Of a DNA stretch of 64,000 nucleotides, positions 10,812 to 22,349 are shown piece by piece. The notes below the pieces were generated by a model, which worked only from the letters and a program-made list of their open reading frames with translations, searched no databases and was not told the DNA's origin. How positions within the stretch are numbered: the first letter of the stretch is position 1; each line of letters starts with the position of its first letter. This stretch comes from Sipunculus nudus (lineage: Eukaryota > Annelida > Sipuncula > Golfingiida > Sipunculidae), in contig CM049314.1 in the NCBI GenBank assembly GCA_026874595.1, positions 12,330,729-12,394,728 on the forward strand, in the 5' to 3' direction. A program made the translations under genes and the position numbers.

Positions 10812-11159
10812 GAACAGTTGTCTGATTTTGTTTTGTTTGCATAAATTATAGGTTTACTGTTTGTTGTATCATCGTATATTATGTAAACCAATGTGTACAA
10901 TCATCCAGTATCGTTCCATTCTCAGATGATCTGTAAAATATATTCAGTAGTTAATGGTTGTATATAAAAGCCATATATAACCCATTATTTTTATATCGAA
11001 GTGAAGAGATTTCACTAATAAACCTTTAGTTAACCATATATTTCGGCTGAAAAACTTACCTGATCGGCAACATTTCAGATAAAACTTCTGAAAATGCCTT
11101 TTTTTAAATATTTTTATGAAATATGTATTATATATTCTTTATCTATTACTTATTGAGAT

Positions 11160-11164
<5 letters not shown>

Positions 11165-11234
<70 letters not shown>

Positions 11235-11348
11235 ACTACGTACTGTTTTCGAGATAAATGTGTGATCGAATTCTAAAAATATCATCCAGGTAGTGAAGAT
11301 ACACCGATAAACTAAAATAGGCTTTACTACAGACGAACTGAACCGTGG

Positions 11349-11411
<63 letters not shown>
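11165..11411. repeat. Two (TA)n tracts around a 115-bp island
   Basis: TA repeats occupy about 11,165-11,235 and 11,352-11,411. The island between them ('ctacgtactgttttcgag' to 'gaactgaaccgtggattt') has no match elsewhere in the window that I can see. Translated 'YIYIYI' frames here are artefacts. Confidence 0.9.
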
Positions 11412-11415
<4 letters not shown>

Positions 11416-13311
11416 CCTGTATAAGGTATAACTAACAATTTGGTGCAAGATTATAATTATTATTTAATGAAAGTAATTCATTTTGAAGATATGATTAAAG
11501 TAAACAATTAAAAAAAAATAAAAGCGACATTTTATTACATACTCTCGCCGAATCTTATTGTATTCTAAATCTTAAAGTGTTGGTATATAAACCTGCTTCA
11601 CTGCAAGAAATTCTTTAAGGAGAATTCAGAAATTATAAAATTCCCGGATGTCACCAACAGAAGCTTGTAATGTGCAGTTCGAGGGTGTTACGATATTTCT
11701 GATCGTAATTGTTCCGTTCATTTTGCACAAAGTTTTCGGAAGTTTATATAACTGTAGCACTTAACACATTTCGATTTTTAAAAAAAATTATATTTTTCTG
11801 TTTCTTATAAAAAATCAAAAACCTTTTCATTTAAACCGTCAAGTTAAATTCACAATTAAATTCACAAGTTAAATTCATTAAGTCTATTTGAATTTTGAGG
11901 CGGTTCCACAAGTAGTACTAATAAATGTTGACACTGAAGACTGTAGCAAGTTCATGTGTAGTCTATAAAGTATACATTTCAAGTATATATAGCATGCGAC
12001 GATATGCTCTCTCCTGTCACCTGTAATATAGTTAATATCTCTGGTAAAAAGGTCAGCAATGGTTTATAATGATACAAGTTTAGTTGTAACGTTATAACTG
12101 TAATCATGACGTTGAAAATGAATAGTGGGCATTCAAAGGTGCAAGACCGCTGTTTATACCTGTGTTTTATACAGGTTACAGATTTGTCGGAGTAACAAAG
12201 CGCGAGCTCAAATTCAGGTGAGCGACCTGGATATTCTGATTATTCAAATGACAAATAAACTGAAAATCATCAAGAAACTACCGACAGACAAAGGAACATT
12301 CTTGAATTATCGAGCTGTACTTTAATGAAATTAATCATTGTAAATGTTAGGTATTAATAATAACGTTATAATGCCTATATTTTCACAGAAATTCTGTGTC
12401 TGTTCACTTGTCCCCTTGCTAGCGGTCTGGATGTTGGCAATATTAATATATAAATCAATATATTTTCATATTAAATATTGTCAAAAGTGAGTGCAATTAA
12501 AGTCCTAAAAAATCAACAAATTTGCATTCTATGGCTGCACGTCCCATGCCCGTTGGGGGGAGGAGGGGGTGTCATGTTTAGAGAGAGTAAAGGGAAGGAT
12601 GCTGTTTTCACTAGAAAAATAAATAAAAAGAACAATAATTTGTTATTAAAATTGCACTTGGAAACCCAGATGTTCATGTGATCTTGTACTAATGTTTTCT
12701 ATAACATGTGACGATATGACAGCCACGAGAAATAAATAGAAAACAATCATTAAGATGTTTTATTCAACAATAAACAAGATAAATATTATTAACTGACAAT
12801 ATGTGTTTACACGTGTCAAGTACATTTCATTGAAATGGTATGAGAATTATTGAAAAATAAATTCACAATTAATTATGGCAATGATGATAAAAAAATATCT
12901 CCCAATACAATTAATACTTGTAAGTCGGAATTCATTATGTAGAGGTAATGAAGTGTAACTGTGTAAACCTTTAATAATTAAAGGGTAAAAAGTAAAATAA
13001 TTACTTTTTTTATAAACGATTAAAGGTTTTACCTTCATGAAAATAATATCTTGATATATCAAAATGTCTTTTATACTAAAAACAAATAGAAGAGTTATTT
13101 CACAAATGGACCATCAGTTGTTATTGACAGTTCTCTTGACATGTACAAAATATACTTAAATTACTACATACATTAGTCATAGACACTGAGCGTTGACAGG
13201 AATATTTAAAAAAAAAAATCATTGCCAAAGGTCCCCTTAACTGATAGAAAAGCACATTAAATAAATGCACATGTATACAGAAAACTAAGTTATTTGCACA
13301 TACTCACAAAT

Positions 13312-13315
<4 letters not shown>
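11412..13315 (+). repeat. Spacer related to unit 0, no gene
   Basis: The first 500 bp match unit 0 near 2.4-2.9 kb. It has no counterpart in units B-D, where the downstream region runs straight into block P. It includes a G-rich phrase at about 12,555 and otherwise nothing recognisable. Confidence 0.45.

Positions 13316-13379
<64 letters not shown>
13316..13379. repeat. (TA)n microsatellite
   Basis: Alternating TA with one interruption, at the left border of unit-A block P. Confidence 0.95.
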
Positions 13380-13381
<2 letters not shown>

Positions 13382-13439
13382 AAACAAAAGATTTGGGACT
13401 TTCACATATAATACCTATATATGATACATGAATTTAAAT

Positions 13440-16400
13440 TTCTTATTTCATCCTGTGTATAAACAGGGTGATTCCTATTAAAAACATTAATATACATGTA
13501 ATATTGATTGTGATAATAATTTTAATATCAGTTTCAAATCTGTTTTATTCATTTATTTTCTCAGTACATTTAATTTTATTTAACACACATTACATATGAT
13601 TAACCACATTACCTGTGATTTTACTTACCCTTCAATAAATTATTGTTTCAGTAATGGAATGGGCAGTAGTTTTATTATAATTATTACTATTATTGAAAAG
13701 ATAGTTTTATCCCCCCCCCCCCCCGCTTCTATCACTTTGACCTGTATGAAATCAATACTTGTTACGTTCTCATTGTTAATTCTTTGTCAAAACTGCACCC
13801 TAGGTGATAAACAAATATTTTGATAACTGTTGCATTGTTGTTTTTCAAATTTCTTCTGCTAGATTTGAACAAGTCAATTTTAACAAACCGCTGAGGTGTT
13901 ATACCGAGAGGTCTGCTGATTCGTTCACTGACACCGGCCGTTTTGACCATAAACAGGCGCAAAATAATCAAAACTTCTCAATTTTTATTTAAAAACCTAA
14001 GGGTGAGTTCCTTAATAAAATTAAAACTATTTTAATATGGTGCGATGCACGGCTGAAGTGCCCGTTCCGCGTGTATAAGCAGCACGCTTTTTAAGTTTAA
14101 TATCCAGCCTGGCAACCGTACAGCAGATGGGCGGAGTTAACCCGTCTGTGCCGTCACGTCAATTGCTCACATATGAGATTAAGTGTAGCAGATGTTATAA
14201 TATGTTTACACATTAATATTGTTAACCTAGATAAAAATAATTACCGTTTAATTAAAAAACTGATGTAAACTAGACTCACCTGCTTGTATTAATTATTAAT
14301 TAATTGATTATTGCAAATAAACATCTGGTTATTCCGCCGTAATTATACATGTTATTGTATATTTTCAATAGGTACTTAGTCTGCGCTTAGTTACTTTCGC
14401 AGGTATCTTCTCTGTTGAGTAAAGGTGCTTTCTATATTTTTAAAATATATATATTTCTCTGTTATGAATGAGAACATCACAACACCCTCAGACATATTGT
14501 CGAATATGTACAAAAACGTAAAGTTTATTCAATTATAAAGGTAAGCCCATTATGAAAAATACTCATCTTCAAATAAGTATATCCAGCGTTTTTAGCTCTA
14601 GCTTTCTCTCTCCTGCTACTATCATTGCCTTGCTACAGAGTAAGTCACAATTTGTGACATACCAAAGACAGACCTTTCTTTGACATGAGCAAGCCATCTA
14701 CAACTCGTGTGTCCCCAGAGAAATGTGACGTGTTTTTTCTCGTGGTATTGCACATTAAGGTAAGGATAATTTAACCAGATTAATGTTTCGATAATTTGTT
14801 GTATATTAATATGTCGAATCATGTTTCGATGTCAGCATAGGAACGTAGTGTGATAGTGTCAATGAAAGCATTAAGACGTAATTATTAGTTTCTTAAATTT
14901 AAAAGTAATAGTATTCCATGACAAAATACGGAAGGGTGTAACCATGGTCCACCGCTGATGACAGCGCCCTCTGCCGGGAGAACGGTCATTTTCCTCTTTA
15001 GTTGGATTTTGGCTTAGAACCAATGAAAGCAACGCCATATATAAATAATGCACTTCTTAGCCAGGTAATATTCCAAACAGCAGACAATAGATTATGCAAA
15101 CACAACAGACCCTGCATATTCATGGCATGTCCAACTTGTGGCATTACTCCAGTGCCTTCAGTTCAGACTGGATTAAAGGCTTTAATTAAAGCAACTTTAA
15201 AACAGAGGTACCTTGATATCTAATACCAGGAGAGGAATGCAACAGTTGATAACTCTGTCTCTTGCTTTTCCTACAAATGTTTAAAATGCCAATTTGGTTT
15301 TGAAAACTACTTTACCAGCCTACCTTCATGTCTAGCGATCAGCCTGTGTTAACTGAGAACTAGGAACTGTAGATTGCCAGTCCCTTACTGACATAAGGAA
15401 AATAAAAACGCAAATTCTAAATGTTGCAAGTTGTGCCAAAAAATTGGTATTAGTGATGAATTCTAATATCTGTTTAACATTTTACACAAGCTAGACAAAA
15501 AAATCTACCTAAAGAAATGTATGCTCATCCATATGTATTAAAAATGAAGTAACTAATGAACAGTAACAGCAGACTGTTAATCCAACTTAGTAATCTTTAG
15601 AATTTCACACATTGTTTATGCAGTTGTTTTTCTTCTTCTGTATTATTTATCTTTGTAATTATGATTATTGTTGTTTGCACATGTTTAATGCATTCTGTAG
15701 ACTCTATACCTCACCATGAAATCACCAGGTTGATCCTGTAATTTAGCACTAGTTCAGATAATTACATTGGTCCGACAGTAGATATATTTTTGTATATAGA
15801 ATACCTGAGGCATTTGGTGCTAATCAAGTTACCTTTCCCATAGTGAAACCTTGTATCATATCCCTAGATTTCTGTAACTACACCACTTGATTGTCCATGT
15901 ACTTAGTTATCTGGATCAGTATTCATGTTTCACTACTACGCTTAGTAGCACACACTAGCAAAACCAAGTTCTTCACACTCATAATTAATCATATTCCTGT
16001 AGTTGTATATATTCTGTAATTTTAACACCACTTATGTGCATCCTAGAACCACTTCGGCACTCTATATTTTCACAGTCTCCGTATTAGTCAGTATACAGCG
16101 CCACTTGTTGTACAATACAAACACGAAATGCTTGTAATCCCACCATTCCCAAATATAGGACGCTTTTGTGAATAAATGTATGTTCTGTTTTTGGGCAGGT
16201 TATACGCCATTGCTTCTTTGGACCCGACTTTCTTGGTTTTTGTGGGTACAAGCCAGTGGCAGCAGTTAATACTTATGACAAATGTATGCATGATTCCCAT
16301 AGAGTCCTGTGACAGAGTTTTGATAACTTGTATAAATTTCTTAGCCATATTTTCGTTGGGAAATAAGTATCGAATTTTTATAAAAGGATGCGCCATTTCT

Positions 16401-18157
16401 AATTCATGTAACTAAATATAACTAGGTCAGCTTATGTTAATGAAGCCGGAACTAGTTATGAGAAAGGTAAACGGTGGGACTGCATAAAACACGTTCAGGC
16501 GTGGAATAGCATCAACAATATAATTTCTCATTGTTCAAATTAATATTATAGCTATACATCACCATACATTATAATTGCGGAAAGATTGTCAAACATGATG
16601 TATATATGATATTTTGCCATTAACTGTAATAAAAATTATTCAACATTATACTTACTAACTAAATAAACATTCTTTGAAACTTTGCCATCAAAGGTTAAAA
16701 GGGTTTTAATTACCTGTCAAAACAAAAACTGGAACAACAACCAATGTAATAATACAGCTACTATGATTTACTTAATCAGTCAAGTTTTCTCAGTCATTAA
16801 AACATCAAAGGGTCTAATCATAACTTTTTTTTTCTTTATTTAAATGGGCATAATTTCAGGTTTATCTACAACTATTTGTGCTTTTTATTTAGAAAAATCG
16901 TAAAAAAAAAATTATGATAGACAACATATATATGTATTAAAAATGTATTAAAAATTACTAGATGGAAGGGGTATACACATAAAAGTGGTTCAATTGCAGT
17001 GAACCACTTTTCTGTGTATACCCTTTCCATCTATAAAACAATGAACCAGCATGGCTATTCATACATCTATATATATTAAAAATTACTGTTATTACCACAT
17101 TGGTTTCGAGCCTTTACATAATGCTCTACCCTGAGATATGAGATATTGCTTTATTGGCCTCTAGACATTTAAAGTAAATTTTAATACTGTTTATAGTTAT
17201 TTAATTGATGATTTTTTTTTCTTTTCTTTATGATTGATACTGTGTCCATTCATGACTTAATCGTTTAAGGATACGATGCTGTTCTGTATTTTTAAATATG
17301 CTTGGTCAAATCATTCCTATACACACACTATTTCTAAAATGTAGCCATATCGTAATGTTTTGTAGTCCTTATTATTGTTTACATAGTTTTAATACTATTA
17401 ATATAATTTTATTTACAAATCCAGGATTCCTTGCATGCCTTTTTTTTCTTGTATAAATCTTGATCATATGGACCACAATGGAAATAACTTTATATTTTAA
17501 ATCTTTTTAGTGTTATCCTTGGTTATTTTATGATGAATGTTCTTTAATATGCATGTATCTGACTAAACATTCATAAAATCAATCATTAAATCTTGGTTAA
17601 ATTACCTGTAAATAACTAAACTGCAATATATACCAAATATGTTGCGAAATTTGAATGATAAAATATTGCCTAAAACTGGGAATATGCCCCCCAGCCCGAC
17701 CTCAACTAATAAATAAGATATTCGAAATCGATCATAAAAAAATTCAAAACTTATCACTGTTGCACCATAGTTGATTTGTTATCATTTTCAAGACAAATAT
17801 ATTGTATCAGTTTTCTCAATAAAATGATGATCCTCTCAAGCCAGTTCTATCTACAAAATTATACGGAGAGACATGGTAACCTATTAGTCTTCATCAATTT
17901 CTCTTTCATTACATTTCGGGCAGATAACGGTAATAGTGATATCACGAACAAGCAAAGTTTACATCTGGAGATTATGTCAAGGTCAATGTTTTGCCAGTTT
18001 TGTATGGTCAGGTTCTGCAAATATTTTATATCAGTTTTCTTGCTTGTTACATTGTGTTCACGCTTTGCTTTGGAAAAATGATGTTAACTAGTCAAATGTT
18101 ATATTCATGGCCATATATTCAAATATTCTTGGTTGGCTAGTATTTGAGTGTGCTAAG
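13440..18157 (+). repeat. Block P, unit A
   Basis: Spacer shared with 23.9-28.7, 40.7-47.3 and 51.2-57.4 kb. Landmarks are 'cctgtgtataaacaggg' (about 13,453), a poly-C run near 13,711, 'cgctgatgacagcgccctc' (about 14,953) and 'cagtatacagcgccact' (about 16,088). Unlike the other copies it lacks both the 0.8-kb dispersed repeat (site near 14,550-14,735) and the TIR transposon (empty site near 15,752-15,775). No conserved ORF is seen. Confidence 0.7.
16959..17033. repeat. 75-bp near-perfect hairpin
   Basis: Two 34-nt arms ('tagatggaaggggtatacac' and onward at 16959-16992; the complement at 17000-17033) pair at 32 of 34 positions around a 7-nt loop 'attgcag'. It is absent from the equivalent place in units C and D. 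The direct repeat 'tattaaaaattact' lies outside both arms (about 16,947 and 17,077). It could be a small foldback element or a hairpin RNA source. Confidence 0.75.

Positions 18158-18227
<70 letters not shown>
18158..18227. repeat. (TA)n microsatellite, left border of the Penelope-like element
   Basis: Preceded by 'ggttggctagtatttgagtg', which in unit C (about 47,170) continues instead into unit spacer. The tract marks a break in unit order. Confidence 0.9.
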
Positions 18228-18230
<3 letters not shown>

Positions 18231-18302
18231 CACTTGCTGGCAACGGCTTTAAAGTGGGCGGGAAAATACACCAACATCTCAGACCTGAACCTCTAAGTTA
18301 TC

Positions 18303-18990
18303 ATGCACTCTCAAAATTCCCTCTTATTTGATAACGGCACCCCCTAGCAAAACACTGAGAAAGGGCCCAGCACGTTTGATGTAACCGTGGGGAGTTACGA
18401 CGGGGTCGAAGTGTGTGGATTGGTCGGTTTATACGCCCTGAGCACCATACGAAAAGAGTTCCCCGATATGAACGTCGGTTTGTACAGAGACGATGGACTA
18501 GCAGCCCTGAAATCAGTATCAGAACCCGAAGCAGACAGGATCAGGAAAAAAAACTCGCTGAAATCTTCCCCACCATGGACCTGGAACTCAAAGTTGAAAC
18601 AAACTTGACATCAGTCAACTACCTAGATGTCTCACTGGACCTCCAATCTGGAAATTTCAGCCCGGACAGGAATCCAAACGATCAACCAATCGTTATAAAT
18701 ATCAAATCAGACCACCCCCAGCTATTATCGAAACATCCCTTCGGCTGTCAACAAGCGCCTATCAGAACTTTCTCAAGATGAAAACACCTTCAGAAAAACA
18801 TAAAAAAAATACGAACAAGCACTCAACAATAGCGGATACAAGCAAAGACTTAGTTACATCGCCTCACAGGAAGCTGCCGGAAAACGCCGCAAAAGCTGAA
18901 CCAGAAATATCATTTGGTTTAACCCTCCGTACAGTGCAATCGTGAAAACGAATATCGGCAAATTTTTCCTTTAACTTGTTGCCAAACATT
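18303..18990 (+). pseudogene. Penelope-like reverse transcriptase, C-terminal part
   Basis: Recognisable pieces spread over shifted frames: 'MHSQNSLLFDNGTP', TAG at 18345-18347, 'FDVTVGSYDGVEVCGLVG', then 'NVGLYRDDGLAAL' with the RT motif C Asp pair. The frame then shifts at an A8 run near 18,545 into 'TSVNYLDVSLDLQSG' and again later into 'NKRLSELSQDENTF', 'GYKQRLSYI' and 'FNPPYS'. This succession is characteristic of Penelope-like RTs. At least two stops and two frameshifts make it non-functional. Confidence 0.82.
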
Positions 18991-19011
18991 TTCTAAAACA
19001 CAAATCACGCA

Positions 19012-19470
19012 TTGCACAAATTATTCAACAAAAACAATCTGAAAATTAGCTATAGCTGCATGAAGAACGTTAGATCAAAAATACAGAGCCACAATACAAG
19101 ATTACTGTCTGAAAGGCAACAAAGAGAACCCACACAACAAAGGCCATGCAACTGCCGTAGCAAATCTGGCTGTCCTCTCAATGGGATGTGCCTAACCCTG
19201 TCCATTGTCTACCAAGCCATCGTATTCAGTAACGGTTCAGTTAACACATACATCGGCATGACCGGAGGCCCCTTTAAACAAAGGTATTACAACCACAAGA
19301 AATCATTTACGCACAGGACCCATTCAAACGAAACCGAACTTGCCAAACCCGTTTGGACCCTGAAAGACAAGCAACAAAGCTTCACTATCACCTGATCTAT
19401 AATCCAGCAGTCAAACACATCTATGACCCCTTCACGCCAGTGCAATTTGTGTTTGGCTGAGAAACAAGAA
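19012..19470 (+). pseudogene. Penelope-like GIY-YIG endonuclease domain
   Basis: A 127-codon open frame starting 'HKLFNKNNLKISYSCM' continues to 'CNCRSKSGCPLNGMC' (Cys cluster) and 'TYIGMTGGPFKQRYYNHK', where the YIG half-motif and the conserved Arg are visible, then 'NETELAK' with the conserved Glu. The first half-motif reads 'IVY' rather than GIY. The frame is lost near 19,395, but 'QCNLCLAEKQEII' is readable in another frame at about 19,430-19,470, the second zinc motif of these proteins. The domain would nick target DNA to prime reverse transcription. Confidence 0.82.
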
Positions 19471-19662
19471 ATTATAAGATAGAATGTATTTAAAGGTTTT
19501 TTGTTATGTTTGTGAATAGGGGTTACTGGATGCCTGGCTTATTGTACTGTATTAGGAATATTATGAAGCGCTCGAGGATTCAAATACCTGCCTCACCGAA
19601 CCTAGTAACCCGAGATTAATCCTACCTGTTCTGACAAATTTCAACCAGATATCTGATCACTC

Positions 19663-19730
19663 CAGTTTGTACCTGAAGAGTGAGCCGGCTTGAATGCTGC
19701 TCTCACGAAACAGATCTGTCGCACAAACTG
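19663..19730 (+). ncRNA. Type I hammerhead ribozyme
   Basis: All core pieces are in the right order. Stem I 5' strand 'cagtttgt' is at 19663-19670. Core 'ctgaaga' is at 19673-19679 (CUGANGA; the N position is free). Stem II 'gtgag' (19680-19684) pairs with 'ctcac' (19702-19706). 'gaaa' is at 19707-19710. A very short stem III 'acag/ctgt' is at 19710-19719. The cleavage base C is at 19720 in a GUC context. The stem I 3' strand 'acaaactg' is at 19723-19730. A minimal stem III is a known feature of hammerheads in Penelope-like elements. Predicted cleavage is after 19720. Confidence 0.82.
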
Positions 19731-19753
19731 ATGATGTCAAACTAACCGTACTT

Positions 19754-19756
<3 letters not shown>

Positions 19757-19797
<41 letters not shown>
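19757..19797. repeat. (TA)n microsatellite, right border of the Penelope-like element
   Basis: Followed by sequence homologous to gene C intron 2 just after its own (TA)n tract (about 35,896 onward). Confidence 0.9.
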
Positions 19798-19801
<4 letters not shown>

Positions 19802-22349
19802 CCAGCATAATATTGATATTTTTATTATACGTAAAGGTGTTTTATGTTATAATCATTCGGCCACAAATAGGTATCCTAAATGTGCTCTATATTTTACCAT
19901 TAAAAATGTTATGGTTTCTATATAATATCAATATCTTGTGGTACACTCAACAAATTTGCCAATTTGTTTTATATATTAAATCATTGAAAAAAAATCAATG
20001 TCTGGTTCTAGCATAAATACTCTTACGTTTTCACTAGATATCAATCAGATCGGTTCTTTCTTAACATACTTATTTTACTTATATTTCGAAGATCGACATT
20101 GTTACTTCAATGAAACGAAATGAAACCTAACCCTTCCTGGCTTCAAAAAATATTATTAAAAGTTTCAATAAAGAGGTCTGGTCAACCTAATACCAGAAAG
20201 TCATACATTATTCAAAAAACTTTGCACCTAAAGAGCGCAGAGACTCTGATCTCTGAGACTAAGACTAATATTTCCTCATGCATCTTACAAATACAGTAAG
20301 TTCATGAGTAGGAGATAACACGAACCAACAATGTGTTAGCTCTCGACAACACCTCTGGTAAATGTTAAGTGTGTGTTAATTTTGTATAGGGAGGTAATGG
20401 GGAATATTTTGTGAATATTTACCGATAGATGTCTTTTTTTCAGATTTTTAGAAATATTGCTTCATCAGAATACAAACTAATCGGAGAAAGTATGTAAAAT
20501 GTGGAAAATACAGAAAAGACCGGAGGCTTGTAAGCATACTTAATTATTTCACTTTGAATCAGAAACATATGAGTAAGTTCATCTATTAAAGTTTCCCTAC
20601 ATTTCGGAATCCATGATTTTTTTCCCAGTTTGATTTCAAAACATAAAAAAACATACAGAGGATGGTGGATGCAGTGTATATATATAGGCGGCTGAAACTA
20701 AATATTCATTTTGGGGTGCAATAGTTGACCAATATACGGTACTCCAAGTACTGAGGGGAGGAGGATATCTGCAAGGGGGCCCTACACTTGCATAGTTTTT
20801 AACCTGCCTTGCGCTAGTATGCGCTCACGGATGCATGGCACAAATCCTTTCATCATAGTCCCGAAAATGCATTTAAGCGTTGATATTCATTTTTTGGTCA
20901 CATTATTGTATTATATGCTGTCCTAAAACAGGGAGAATTTCATCAAGGATGATAATAAACATGCAAAGAAATTCAAAAATAAATTGGGAAATTTCTTTGC
21001 ATTTACATATGCTGAGATGCATTTCCAAAAAATATTTACGTTATACCAGAGAGGATCAATTTATAAAGCATTGATATCAGTGCAGTTATCTAAGATTGGT
21101 CATTACGATTATTATCATATAACGCTACATGTGATTCTAAGGGAGCATGAATGAACTTGTTATTAATTTAAAGAGCTGATTTAAAGAAAAGGGTACGATT
21201 CATCTTCAGGTAAGAATCATCTGTCATGTGGTATAGCCATAATTATATGTAGAGAAACATAGCAGGAATTCTCGTGTGTGTTTAATAACTAATAGTGAAA
21301 TGTTTTTTTTTTTCTTTTGCAAATTGAATTCTCCATTCCTATATTAGAAAAAGGTTAATAAGTTATTTCATATCAGTTGCAGGTATATCATATATATATC
21401 TTTAACGATTCATTTTAAGATCTTCAGACAGATTGCTGACAATACTTTCCGCGTTATTGGAGAGACTGCCTACACAGTCAATCAGGTATGATATCGTTAA
21501 TGCGCCAAGTACAAAACGTCAGAGGAACGAACTATTTTTTTTTTGTTAGAAATTTTAACACATCATCCTGTTGATTAACTTTCCATTTGATTGTTTTTTG
21601 CTTATGCTGCCAGTAGAACTTGGTTCATTTTGATCCTAACAAACAAAACAGAGTGGATAATATATCACCGCTCGATTAAATAGTGTAAAATTATTGCAAT
21701 TTTCTATGACGGAAAATGGGCGCTACGAAAATACCTCCAGCGATTCCCTTATATAGATATTGTGTGTAAACCTGTCAGGATTTAATATATAATGTGGATA
21801 TATTCGCTAGCGTTATGTTTACTATGGTATTATTGTCATTACCAGCTTTCTAAAGATACTAAGTTTGCTGTGAAAACTGGAGATGTGATTGGGTTCTACG
21901 TCCCTGGTCTTAAAATCATCCCATATGATGAAACCAGCTGCTCATAAGGAGTAAACCTGTATGTAAATAGTCCCCAGGTATGCAGAGTCGGGACGACCTT
22001 TTCTTTCAGTAATATCTCGAGTGATTTGCAGCCTCGCAGAAAATACTCCCTGGTCGCCTATGTTAAGGGTATATGTTAAGCATTCTCAAATTAAACATAA
22101 CCAGTCTACTGAACCATTACCAGCTTATATATTATACGGAGTATGCAAAACCATAAACTTAACTGGCGTACATTAATTTTCGGTTGACGTAAACGTTTCA
22201 TATAGATTACGTTGACCGCAAACGGTAATAATGTTAATTATGTTCTACCCTTAAGCGTACTAGATCTTTATTTAGTTCGCCATTTACAGGTGGATAACAC
22301 GGTAGGACGATGGAGATTCAGGTGGATAAATCGAATTCTTTTCAATGAA
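19798..22349 (+). pseudogene. Gene copy B: relic of the secreted-protein gene
   Basis: Begins inside intron 2, so exons 1 and 2 are missing. Exon 3 (20444-20530) has ATG-TAA in place of ATT-TAC, stop at 20495-20497, and lacks one base at its donor. A deletion ending at 21,190 removed exon 4, intron 4 and all but the last 19 nt of exon 5 (21191-21209). Exon 6 (21420-21485) has lost its last 21 nt in frame. Exon 7 (21846-22068) keeps its full 223 nt but has TAA at 21945-21947 and a Cys-to-Arg change in 'QPRRKYS'. The terminal exon region (about 22,290) remains, but the poly(A) signal is AATGAA (about 22,343). It is clearly dead. Confidence 0.85.

Larger units (their letters stand above)
18228..19756 (+). 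mobile_element. Decayed Penelope-like element with GIY-YIG domain
   Basis: In order: the end of the RT domain, a linker, a C-terminal GIY-YIG endonuclease with zinc-binding Cys motifs, and a 3' region with a hammerhead ribozyme. The 5' half of the RT is missing. Both ends abut (TA)n tracts. Left flank is unit-A block P and right flank is intron 2 of gene copy B, so the element occupies the A/B unit junction. Confidence 0.82.

Noticed and set aside
11139-11438. Open frames translating to Tyr-Ile repeats (also at 18,107 and 35,754)
   Set aside because: They are (TA)n microsatellites read as codons, with no other coding signal.
15002-15223. 73-codon frame in unit-A block P
   Set aside because: It is not open in the homologous parts of units B, C and D.
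19570-19600. 'gaggattcaaatacc' resembling a tRNA/SINE B box
   Set aside because: No matching A box at the right distance and no cloverleaf; it lies in the 3' region of the Penelope-like element.
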